This document shows, in pieces, positions 17,617-24,753 of a stretch of 64,000 bases of DNA (position 1 is the first letter of the stretch; every line of letters begins with the position of its first letter). Both the position numbers and the translations under genes were made by a program. Under the pieces are notes generated by a model. The model was not told the origin of the DNA. It did no database searches and saw only the letters and a program-made list of their open reading frames with translations. Source of the stretch: Arthrobacter sp042667405 (lineage in GTDB: Bacteria > Actinomycetota > Actinomycetes > Actinomycetales > Micrococcaceae); assembly GCF_042667405.1 (NCBI RefSeq), contig NZ_JBHVAL010000008.1:1-64000 (forward strand). The letters are read 5' to 3'.

Positions 17617-17673
17617 AGATGGCAGTTCATGGCAATGTTTCGGTCAAACACTGTCACGAACTGCCATCTCGAA
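17617..17673 (-). other. Intercistronic stem-loop between grpE and dnaJ
   Basis: Perfect 14-base arms CGAGATGGCAGTTC (17617-17630) and their reverse complement (17660-17673) enclose a 29-base loop. The loop itself contains a 5-bp inner stem (TGTTT/AAACA). There is no T-tract after it, so it looks like an mRNA processing, stability or attenuation element rather than a simple terminator. Confidence 0.7.
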
Positions 17674-17678
17674 GGGTA

Positions 17679-18350
17679 CTAAGCGGGAACCGCGACGATA
17701 ACCTGGGCTGCGCGGAGGACACGCTCGCCTGAGCGGTATCCGGAGCGCAGCACTTGGCTGACAGTGTCAACCTGGATGTCTTCGCCGGGCTGCTGGATGA
17801 GTGCTTCGTGGATGGTGGGATCGAATTCGACTCCCGTGTCCGCGATGCGTTCCAGTCCGTACGTCTTGAGCGCGTTCTCCAGCTTGGTCGCGATGGCGGC
17901 GAAGGGACCGCCTTCGAGGTCACCGTGCTGGCGAGCGGCGTCGACGTCGTCCAGTACCGGGAGCAGGGAGTTCAGGACGCCTATGACGGCCATCTCCCCT
18001 GCTACGGCGCGGTCGCGCTCGACGCGCTTGCGGTAGTTGACGTACTCAGCCTGGAGGCGAAGGAGGTCGTTGCGGAGCTCCGCTGCCTGGGCTTCGGCTG
18101 CCGCACCGGAGGCCACCGACTCTTCAGCCGGCACCTCTACCCCGTTGAGGATTTCCTCAGCCTGGGAGAGGGCGTCGCCGTCCGTCGGAGCCGCGTTGCC
18201 TTCGGCACCCGCTTCGCCCTGGGGGTGGCGGGCGGCCCCGGTCTCCGGGTCAACCTTGCGGTTGTCCCGGATAACCGGCTTCTGCTGGCCCGATCCCTCG
18301 TTGGCGCCGCGCTCGTCAGAGTGCTCTGCTTCGTTGCCGTGATGAGGCAT
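17679..18350 (-). CDS. grpE: Nucleotide exchange factor GrpE
   Basis: The 223-residue protein has a long charged N-terminal extension, then the coiled-coil dimerisation helix (AELRNDLLRLQAEYVNYRKR). The conserved GrpE core follows: VIGVLNSLLPVLDDVDAARQ, TGVEFDPTIHEAL, and the C-terminal LRSGYRSGERVLRAAQVIV with the wing residues. GrpE releases ADP from DnaK. The start is 2 bp after the dnaK stop, so translation is probably coupled. The extension of about 80 residues before the coiled coil is rich in Glu, Asp and Gly, as is usual in actinobacterial GrpE. Confidence 0.96.
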   Translation of the reverse strand: MPHHGNEAEHSDERGANEGSGQQKPVIRDNRKVDPETGAARHPQGEAGAEGNAAPTDGDALSQAEEILNGVEVPAEESVASGAAAEAQAAELRNDLLRLQAEYVNYRKRVERDRAVAGEMAVIGVLNSLLPVLDDVDAARQHGDLEGGPFAAIATKLENALKTYGLERIADTGVEFDPTIHEALIQQPGEDIQVDTVSQVLRSGYRSGERVLRAAQVIVAVPA

Positions 18351-18352
18351 GG

Positions 18353-20218
18353 CTACTTCTTCGCTTCGTCTTCGTCGATGATTTCGGCGTCAACGATGTC
18401 TTCGTCGTTGGCAGCCTTGTCACCTGCAGGAGCACCTTCGGCACCGGCACCCGGAGCGTCAGCTGCGGCGGCCTGCGAGTAGATGGCTTCGCCGAGCTTG
18501 GTCTGGGAAGCCTGGAGCTTCTCGAACGCCGTCTTCACGGCTGCGTCGTCGGTGCCTTCCAGAGCGGACTTGAGGGCGTCGACGTCGGCCTTGACCTCAG
18601 TCTTGACCTCTTCAGGCAGCTTGTCGTCGTTGTCGGCGATCAGCTTCTCCACGGAGTAGGCGAGCTGCTCAGCGGAGTTACGGGTGTCCGTAGCTTCGCG
18701 GCGGGCCTTGTCCTCTGCAGCGTGCTCTTCGGCTTCGCGGACCATGCGGTCGATGTCGTCCTTGGACAGTGCCGTGCCACCGGTGATGGTCATGGACTGC
18801 TCCTTGCCGGTGCCCTTGTCCTTGGCGGACACGTGGACGATACCGTTGGCGTCGATGTCGAAGGTGACCTCAACCTGCGGAACACCACGAGGTGCCGGAG
18901 CGATGCCCGTCAGTTCGAACGTGCCCAGCGGCTTGTTGTCGCGGGTGAATTCGCGCTCGCCCTGGAAGACCTGGATGGCCACGGACGGCTGGTTGTCGTC
19001 GGCGGTGGTGAAGGTCTCGGAACGCTTGGTCGGGATGGCCGTGTTGCGCTCGATGAGGTGCGTCATGACGCCACCCTTGGTTTCGATACCGAGGGACAGC
19101 GGCGTGACGTCGATGAGGAGAACGTCCTTGCGCTCACCCTTCAGGACACCGGCCTGCAGTGCAGCACCAACGGCCACAACTTCATCCGGGTTGACGCCCT
19201 TGTTGGGTTCCTTGCCGCCAGCGAGTTCCTTGACGAGCTCGGAGACAGCAGGCATACGGGTGGAGCCACCGACGAGGACGATGTGGTCGATGTCGGAAAC
19301 CTTGATGCCGGCTTCAGCAATGACGTCGTGGAACGGCTTCTTGGTGCGGTCCAGCAGGTCCTTGGTGAGGTCCTGGAACTTGGCACGGGTCAGCTGCTCG
19401 TCCAGGTGGACCGGGCCGTCGGGGGTGACCGACAGGTACTGGAGGGAGATGTTGGTGCTGGTCGAGGAGGAGAGTTCCTTCTTGGCCTGCTCGGCAGCTT
19501 CGCGAAGACGCTGCAGGGCGATCTTGTCCTTGGAGAGGTCGATGCCCTTGACCTTGAGCTGGCTCAGGAGCCATTCGACGACGCGGTTATCCCAGTCGTC
19601 GCCACCGAGACGGTTGTCACCGGCGGTTGCGCGGACCTGGATGGTGGAGAAGTTGTCTTCGTCCTTGCCAACCTCGAGGAGGGAGACGTCGAATGTTCCG
19701 CCACCGAGGTCGAAGACCAGGATGAGTTCGTCTTCCTTGCCCTTGTCCAGGCCGTAGGCCAGGGCGGCCGCGGTGGGCTCGTTGACGATGCGGAGGACGT
19801 TGAGGCCTGCGATTTCGCCGGCTTCCTTGGTGGACTGGCGCTCGGCGTCGTTGAAGTAGGCCGGAACGGTGATCACAGCGTCGGTGACCTTTTCGCCCAA
19901 GTAGCTCTCGGCGTCGTTCTTAAGCTTCATGAGGATACGCGCGGAAATTTCCTGCGGCGTGTACTTCTTGTCATCGATGGCGACGGTCCAGTCGGTGCCC
20001 ATGTGGCGCTTGACGGAGGCGATGGTGCGATCGATGTTGTTGACGGCCTGGCGCTTGGCGATTTCGCCAACCAGGACCTCGCCGGACTTGGAGAACGCGA
20101 CGACGGACGGCGTGGTGCGGCCGCCTTCTGCGTTGGCGATGACGGTGGGCTCGCCACCTTCAAGAACAGAGACCACGGAGTTGGTTGTTCCGAGGTCGAT
20201 ACCTACTGCACGTGACAT
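18353..20218 (-). CDS. dnaK: Chaperone DnaK (Hsp70)
   Basis: The 621-residue protein opens with the Hsp70 signature AVGIDLGTTNSVVSVLEGG. It contains the phosphate-2 motif LVFDLGGGTFDVSLLEVG and the adenosine motif IVLVGGSTRMPAV. The substrate-binding domain follows (VTPLSLGIETKGGVMT, then IERNTAIPT) with a helical lid and an acidic C-terminal tail ending DEDEAKK. It is the major cytoplasmic ATP-dependent chaperone. It heads the dnaK-grpE-dnaJ-hspR operon and is preceded by two HAIR-type operators, consistent with HspR repression released on heat shock. Confidence 0.98.
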   Translation of the reverse strand: MSRAVGIDLGTTNSVVSVLEGGEPTVIANAEGGRTTPSVVAFSKSGEVLVGEIAKRQAVNNIDRTIASVKRHMGTDWTVAIDDKKYTPQEISARILMKLKNDAESYLGEKVTDAVITVPAYFNDAERQSTKEAGEIAGLNVLRIVNEPTAAALAYGLDKGKEDELILVFDLGGGTFDVSLLEVGKDEDNFSTIQVRATAGDNRLGGDDWDNRVVEWLLSQLKVKGIDLSKDKIALQRLREAAEQAKKELSSSTSTNISLQYLSVTPDGPVHLDEQLTRAKFQDLTKDLLDRTKKPFHDVIAEAGIKVSDIDHIVLVGGSTRMPAVSELVKELAGGKEPNKGVNPDEVVAVGAALQAGVLKGERKDVLLIDVTPLSLGIETKGGVMTHLIERNTAIPTKRSETFTTADDNQPSVAIQVFQGEREFTRDNKPLGTFELTGIAPAPRGVPQVEVTFDIDANGIVHVSAKDKGTGKEQSMTITGGTALSKDDIDRMVREAEEHAAEDKARREATDTRNSAEQLAYSVEKLIADNDDKLPEEVKTEVKADVDALKSALEGTDDAAVKTAFEKLQASQTKLGEAIYSQAAAADAPGAGAEGAPAGDKAANDEDIVDAEIIDEDEAKK

Positions 20219-20320
20219 ATCTTGTTTCCTTTCAATGACCGATGTTGACGATTGCGTCCGGCCCGCAGGGGTCCGCTGCTGCGGCCTTGCTGGTTCGGGA
20301 GCCTGCTCAACAATCGCCTA

Positions 20321-20341
20321 GTTGAGCGTTCTGCACTCAAC
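20321..20341. promoter_or_regulatory. HAIR operator 1 (HspR site) upstream of dnaK
   Basis: The layout is GTTGAGC, 7 bases, ACTCAAC, matching the HAIR consensus CTTGAGT-N7-ACTCAAG in all but three outer or inner positions. It lies about 105 bp upstream of the dnaK start. Confidence 0.85.
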
Positions 20342-20373
20342 TGTACTCAGCCTCAGAAGGATGTCAATCCAAA

Positions 20374-20394
20374 GTTGAGTCGAGTACGCTCAAC
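20374..20394. promoter_or_regulatory. HAIR operator 2 (HspR site) upstream of dnaK
   Basis: The layout is GTTGAGT, 7 bases, GCTCAAC. It has the same geometry as the first site, 53 bp further from dnaK, so HspR probably binds two sites here. Confidence 0.85.
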
Positions 20395-20411
20395 CTTGTC
20401 GGCCGGACCGT

Positions 20412-21308
20412 CTACTTGCCCGTGTTTGCAGGGATTCCGCTGCCCTTTTCGCTCTGGGTGAACTGATCCGGGGGCTCCGGCTTATACACCCAGGCCACCA
20501 GCACCACCGAGATGATCATCAGCAGGAACCACGCCAGGAGCTTGTCGATGGACACCGCCTGCCAGCCCGCCAGCTGGTTCGGATACAGCCACGCCCGCGA
20601 CCACGTGCCGATGTTCTCCGCGAACCAGATGAACAATGCCACGAGCAGGAACGACACCAGGATCGGCATGCGGAACCGCTTCCGGAACACCCTGAAATGC
20701 ATCACGCACCGGCCGTAGACAAGCACGACGGCGGCAAGCAGCACCCAGCGAAGGTCAAGGATGTAGTGGTGCGAGAAGAAGTTGACGTAGATCGCGCCGG
20801 CAACCAGGGCCGTGATCCATCGCCGCGGGTAGCGGTCGAAGCGGAGATCGAACAGCCTGAACACCCGGACCATGTACGAACCCACGGCGGCGTACATGAA
20901 TCCGCTGAACAACGGCACGGCGCCGATCCGGAGCACCCCTTCAGCGTCGTAGGCCCAGGACCCAACGTCCGTCTTGAACAGCTCCATCACGGTCCCCACC
21001 ACATGGAAGAGCAGGATCACCCGGAGCTCGCGCAATGTCTCCAGTTTGAAGCAGATCATCAGGACCTGGATGACGACGGCGGCAATGGTCAGGAAATCAT
21101 TGCTGGCCAGGCCCGCGTTGGCGGGATACCAGAGCCGGACTCCGATGATCGCCGCCAGCAGCAGGGCACCGAATACGCAGGCCCACGCCTGCTTCAGGCC
21201 GAAGACCACGAACTCGGTGAGCCGCGCGCGGAGCTTTCCCCCGGAGCGGTCCAAGTAACGGTGGGCGGCTTGGTCGATCGCCTGCTCCACCGATGTGGAA
21301 TTACGCAT
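20412..21308 (-). CDS. DUF817 integral membrane protein
   Basis: The 298-residue product has about eight hydrophobic segments. The typical DUF817 blocks are visible: KLETLRELRVILLFHVVGTV, then ELFKTDVGSWAY, and VPLFSGFMYAAVGSYMVR with a NFFSHHYILDLRW loop. The family (YoaT in Bacillus) has no established function. The ATG at 21308 overlaps the TAA stop of the DUF2236 gene by eight bases, so the two are translationally coupled. Eight residues of additional open frame upstream (to 21332) are less likely to be used. Confidence 0.8.
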   Translation of the reverse strand: MRNSTSVEQAIDQAAHRYLDRSGGKLRARLTEFVVFGLKQAWACVFGALLLAAIIGVRLWYPANAGLASNDFLTIAAVVIQVLMICFKLETLRELRVILLFHVVGTVMELFKTDVGSWAYDAEGVLRIGAVPLFSGFMYAAVGSYMVRVFRLFDLRFDRYPRRWITALVAGAIYVNFFSHHYILDLRWVLLAAVVLVYGRCVMHFRVFRKRFRMPILVSFLLVALFIWFAENIGTWSRAWLYPNQLAGWQAVSIDKLLAWFLLMIISVVLVAWVYKPEPPDQFTQSEKGSGIPANTGK

Positions 21309-22092
21309 GGGGCTCCCCACTGTCCACAGCAAGTTGCCGCAAGTAGTAGTCCCGGGGCCAGTGCCGCACCCGCTGCGGCAGCCGAGGGTAGACGCGCCCC
21401 GCAGCCCTCATGACCCGGTTGAACCTGCGGGTATGGCCGGGGCTCCACTCGAAACCGTAGGCGTCGCGCACATGGCCGGGCAGCAGGCCGGCCGTGAGGA
21501 ATCGGGCCAGCGGCATGGCCAGCCGCAGCAGCTGCGGACCCCCGGAAGGATGGAGCAAATCCCGGGCAACACCCAACGCCCTGGCGTCCGGCTGCAGCGC
21601 GGCCACCTCGGCATTCCAATACTGAGCGAAGGCGTTCCGGTCCCGTGGCCACATGCTGGCCGGGAGCTGCAGGGCAGTCCCGATCCGGGCGTATTCGCGG
21701 TAGATGCGGTCGGCGGCGTCGTCGTCGAGCGGTCCATGGACCTGTTCATAGACGGTGACGGCAGTGTCGTACAGGGTGGCGACCACCCACAGCTGGGATG
21801 CGGCGTCGAAGGCACTGTAGCCCGCGGACGAATCATCGGCTCCCCGGCGGACAGGAGCGTGGGCGCGATTCACGGCTCGGCGGACAGCCTTCAATTGTTC
21901 GTCGGAGCCGTAAACCACCGCATAGACGTAGGTCATGGTGGCGCGGAGCCTGTCCATGGGACGTTCGGCGAAATTGCTGTGCTCCGCAACGCCGTGACCC
22001 ACTCGCGGATTGGCGATCTGCAGGAGAATCGCGCGTCCCGCACCGGCCAGCAGCACGCCCTCCGCGCCGATATCCGCCAATCCCCGAACCAT
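21301..22092 (-). CDS. DUF2236 / MpaB-like oxygenase family protein
   Basis: The 263-residue protein has the DUF2236 signature near its start: EGVLLAGAGRAILLQIANPR followed by VGHGVAEHSNF. The characteristic ADDSSAGYSAFDAASQLWV and YDTAVTVYEQVHG segments follow. Family members include the heme-dependent latex-clearing protein and the MpaB oxygenase. Histidine and acidic residues in these blocks are likely heme or iron ligands, but I cannot assign them by eye. It is the first gene of a two-gene unit with the DUF817 membrane protein. The TetR gene immediately upstream on the same strand (24-bp gap) may be co-transcribed. Confidence 0.8.
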   Translation of the reverse strand: MVRGLADIGAEGVLLAGAGRAILLQIANPRVGHGVAEHSNFAERPMDRLRATMTYVYAVVYGSDEQLKAVRRAVNRAHAPVRRGADDSSAGYSAFDAASQLWVVATLYDTAVTVYEQVHGPLDDDAADRIYREYARIGTALQLPASMWPRDRNAFAQYWNAEVAALQPDARALGVARDLLHPSGGPQLLRLAMPLARFLTAGLLPGHVRDAYGFEWSPGHTRRFNRVMRAAGRVYPRLPQRVRHWPRDYYLRQLAVDSGEPHA

Positions 22093-22115
22093 CCGAATAC
22101 TCTAGCGCCCTTCCC

Positions 22116-22841
22116 TTAGAGCCCGGCCACACCCTCAAGCACTGCCAGCTGGTGCTCGAACAGCTCGTCGCGGGCCCTGAATGTGTCTGGACCGTACTGA
22201 CCGAAAACCTCGAAACTGATAGCGCCAAAAATTGAGGTCCACACGAGCACGCCGCGCGCCAGGGACGACTCCGCGACCGTGAGGTTCAGTTCGGAGCGGA
22301 TAGCCTCCAGGTCCGCGGTCAGCGCCGGAGGAATCACGACGTCGGGACCCACCTCCGCGTTGAGCGCCCCCGCTCGCTGGGCTGCGTCAAAGATGCCCAC
22401 CAGGCGGAAAATCACCCGGGTTCCCGGGACGGTGGTGCGCTCCCCCGGAGCCTGGTATCCGGGCACGGGGCTGCCGAAGAGGAGGGCGTAGCTGGCGGGC
22501 TCCCGGATCGCCCACTGCCGGACTGCACGGCCCAACGCCCTGAACTGCCCCGGAAAGTCCGCCTCCGGAACCGCTGCCACGGCTGCATCCACCTCGTCAC
22601 CGAGCTCGTTGTAGCCGTCGATCAGCAGGAGGGTGAGGAGTTCGTCGCGGTTCTGGACGTAGCGGTAGACGGCGGAAGACACGACGCCGAGGTCCCTCGC
22701 CACGGCACGCAGGGACAAGGCGGCCGCGCCATGGATAGCCAAATGTTCCCGGCCGATCCTGACGATATCCACCAGCGTTTGGGCGCGGGCGCGTTCCCGT
22801 GGAGTCGCGGCCTTGGGCCTGGGGGTTTCGTTGGGTGCCAT
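22116..22841 (-). CDS. TetR family regulator
   Basis: The 241-residue protein has the TetR helix-turn-helix near residues 20-65 (LVDIVRIGREHLAIHG, AALSLRAVARDLGVVSSAVY, then RYVQNRDELL). A C-terminal domain with RALGRAVRQWAIREPASYAL and LLFGSPVPGYQAPGERT follows, typical of the WHG/TetR_C_33 type. The ATG at 22841 has GGAAGC just upstream. It is divergent from the NAD-binding protein gene, and two related palindromes (22882-22894 and 22922-22950) lie between them. It therefore probably represses both itself and its divergent neighbour. Confidence 0.87.
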   Translation of the reverse strand: MAPNETPRPKAATPRERARAQTLVDIVRIGREHLAIHGAAALSLRAVARDLGVVSSAVYRYVQNRDELLTLLLIDGYNELGDEVDAAVAAVPEADFPGQFRALGRAVRQWAIREPASYALLFGSPVPGYQAPGERTTVPGTRVIFRLVGIFDAAQRAGALNAEVGPDVVIPPALTADLEAIRSELNLTVAESSLARGVLVWTSIFGAISFEVFGQYGPDTFRARDELFEHQLAVLEGVAGL

Positions 22842-22881
22842 GCTTCCAGCTTGCCACAAGAGAGAGCGCCGTCAACATTCG

Positions 22882-22894
22882 AGAGCAGTGCTCT
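22882..22894. promoter_or_regulatory. TetR operator core, copy 1
   Basis: AGAGCA-G-TGCTCT is a perfect 13-bp odd palindrome identical to the core of the larger palindrome at 22922-22950. It abuts a TTGACA hexamer at 22894-22899. Confidence 0.65.
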
Positions 22895-22922
22895 TGACAT
22901 TCAACCAAACGGTCGCCATTCT
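22894..22922 (+). promoter_or_regulatory. Candidate promoter of the NAD-binding protein gene
   Basis: A TTGACA -35 hexamer (22894-22899) is followed after 17 bases by CATTCT (22917-22922), a weak -10. It lies between two palindromic operators, so bound repressor would occlude it. Confidence 0.45.
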
Positions 22923-22950
22923 GAATGAGAGAGCAGTGCTCTCTCATTCA
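22922..22950. promoter_or_regulatory. Perfect 29-bp palindromic TetR operator, copy 2
   Basis: The left arm TGAATGAGAGAGCA (22922-22935), a central G, and an exact reverse-complement right arm (22937-22950) form the palindrome. It contains the same AGAGCA-G-TGCTCT core as the site 40 bp upstream and lies 28 bp before the start codon of the NAD-binding protein. Confidence 0.7.
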
Positions 22951-22978
22951 ATCCAAGCAAGCCCAGAAAGAGGCCACC

Positions 22979-23920
22979 ATGTACGTTGTCACAGGAGCAG
23001 GACCCGTCGGATACACCATCGCCGAACAACTGGCGGAGCAAGGGCACAGGGTGCGGGTGCTGACCCGCTCAGGAAGCGACCCGGAACATCCCCTCGTGGA
23101 AAAGAAGCGCGTGGACGCCTCCGATCCCGCGCAGCTCAACGAAGCGGTGGCAGGAGCATCGGCCATCTTCCACTGCATCCACGGATCCGCCTACCGCGCC
23201 GCAGCGTGGGCCGCCGAACTCCCCCAGGCCGAGCAAGTGGTGATGGACGCAGCGGCGGCCGCGGGCGCCGTCGTCGTCTTTCCTGAAAGCCTGTACTCGT
23301 ACAGCGAGCCGGACCGAATCATGACCGAAGCGGGCCCGCGAGCAGCCAGCGGCGGTAAGCGCGGCATCCGGACCTCCCTGTTGAACGCGCGCCAGGCCCA
23401 CGCGGCGAACACCGTGAGCGTGGTGGCAGGCGACTTCTACGGCCCGCTCGTGAAGATGGCCCACGCCGGCGAGCGCATGGTCACGCCGCTCCTGGCGGGC
23501 AAAGCGGTGCAGGTCATCGGGAGCTCGCGCCAGCCGCATTCGTTTACTTATGTTCCCGATCTGGCCGCCGCCATGATCGCTGCGGCCAGGAAGCCGGCGC
23601 TATGGAACACTGTCCTGCACGCCCCCACCGGGCCAGCCATCACCCAGCGTGAGATGGCGGCAGCGTACGCCTCAACCGCCGGCGTTGCTGCTCCGAAGGT
23701 AAGCGCCGTGCCCGGCTGGGTGCTGCGGACGGCTGGCTTCTTTTCCACGGACATGCGGGAACTGGCCGAGCTGCTGTACCAGTTCGAGCGGCCATTCGTG
23801 ATGGATTCCACGGAAAGCCAGCGGCTCCTGGGACTCGAACCGACTCCCCTGCCGGAGGCAGCCGCAGCTACCGTGGCATGGTGGCTGCAAGCCGCCCGGC
23901 AAACCGATCAGGCCGCTTAG
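22979..23920 (+). CDS. NAD-dependent epimerase/dehydratase-like protein
   Basis: The 313-residue product starts MYVVTGAGPVGYTIAEQLAE, a glycine-rich Rossmann motif (TGAGPVG) for NAD(P). A short-chain-dehydrogenase-like core follows (AIFHCIHGS, VVFPESLYSYSEP), then VVAGDFYGP. The canonical YxxxK catalytic pair is not obvious: the region reads ESLYSYSEPDRIM. It may therefore be an atypical SDR or NmrA-like protein rather than an epimerase. The ATG has AAAGAGG at 6 bases. It is divergent from and probably repressed by the TetR protein; such pairs often deal with toxic or xenobiotic compounds. Confidence 0.8.
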   Translation: MYVVTGAGPVGYTIAEQLAEQGHRVRVLTRSGSDPEHPLVEKKRVDASDPAQLNEAVAGASAIFHCIHGSAYRAAAWAAELPQAEQVVMDAAAAAGAVVVFPESLYSYSEPDRIMTEAGPRAASGGKRGIRTSLLNARQAHAANTVSVVAGDFYGPLVKMAHAGERMVTPLLAGKAVQVIGSSRQPHSFTYVPDLAAAMIAAARKPALWNTVLHAPTGPAITQREMAAAYASTAGVAAPKVSAVPGWVLRTAGFFSTDMRELAELLYQFERPFVMDSTESQRLLGLEPTPLPEAAAATVAWWLQAARQTDQAA

Positions 23921-23940
23921 CCCTGGCTGATGTCGGCTCA

Positions 23941-24711
23941 ATGGGTTTGTGGCATCCTGGCCCTTGGATTCCAGTGACTACGCGGAATTGCGGGAGTAGC
24001 CTAGTTCCAGTTGAAGTTGTGGATCTCTGTCCGGCTGGGGTTTCTGCCGTGGGCCATGTGCATGCGTCGCTGTCCGACCTTCTGGGGGTACTTTCCAATG
24101 CCGTCGCTCCCCAACACGTAAGGTTCGACGACGGGTCCCCCACTGCCTTTGTTCCGCCGCCTGACGCTCCCGTTACGGTCCGCGCCGTCGCCCTTACCCG
24201 GGTGGGAAGGTCCCGGCGGGATGGACCTGTCCTGGACCTCGAATTGAGGGTGGCCGTGGAATGCCATGGACCGGAACAGCTGGACAACATGGAGCAGCTC
24301 CTCCTGGCGGTTGAGCTCCACACGCACTACTCAGTGGTGTCCAATGGGGAGTTCCGGCTTGAAGAGTACTCCAATGCCATTCAGCAGGGGCTGGGGTTCA
24401 TGGTCCGCGTTCCGGTGGCACTCCCCTTTGAGGAACCCTCGGATCCCCCCTTCCGTGAGCCGGTCGCCGGGAACGCCAATGCCGGACGCAGGATCAGCGG
24501 GCGGTTGGTGGACGCGCACAACAAGGGCATCCCTGACGCCTATATCCATGCGCACTCATCTGCCGTAGCCGTGGTCAGCGATGCCACCGGGCATTTCGAA
24601 GTGCTGGCGTCCGCTGACGACCTTCAGCATTTTGCCGTTGCCGTGGGCGGCACGGAACGGGAAGTCTCGGCGACCACCCGTAGCCTTCCCGTGATTATCC
24701 GCTGGGTTTAG
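23941..24711 (+). CDS. Protein with C-terminal carboxypeptidase-regulatory-like domain
   Basis: The product of about 256 residues has an N-terminal part with VVDLCPAGVSAVGHVHASLS and LDLELRVAVECHGPEQLDNM. The C-terminal ~80 residues (RRISGRLVDAHNKGIPDAYI, then HAHSSAVAVVSDATGHFEVL) read as a carboxypeptidase-regulatory-like beta-sandwich. The N-terminal half vaguely resembles the DUF4255/Pvc16 tail-cap proteins, but no other contractile-system gene is nearby, so I do not rely on that. The frame is open from 23878. The ATG at 23941 avoids the overlap with the upstream gene, although no strong ribosome binding site is visible. Confidence 0.5.
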   Translation: MGLWHPGPWIPVTTRNCGSSLVPVEVVDLCPAGVSAVGHVHASLSDLLGVLSNAVAPQHVRFDDGSPTAFVPPPDAPVTVRAVALTRVGRSRRDGPVLDLELRVAVECHGPEQLDNMEQLLLAVELHTHYSVVSNGEFRLEEYSNAIQQGLGFMVRVPVALPFEEPSDPPFREPVAGNANAGRRISGRLVDAHNKGIPDAYIHAHSSAVAVVSDATGHFEVLASADDLQHFAVAVGGTEREVSATTRSLPVIIRWV

Positions 24712-24753
24712 GGGATCACTTTCCGGAATGGTTTGCCCGCCGGTGCCCATGCC

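Noticed and set aside
18722..20215. A 497-codon plus-strand frame opposite dnaK
   Set aside because: It is a well-known artefact: the strand opposite Hsp70 genes often stays open. The dnaK reading is unambiguous.
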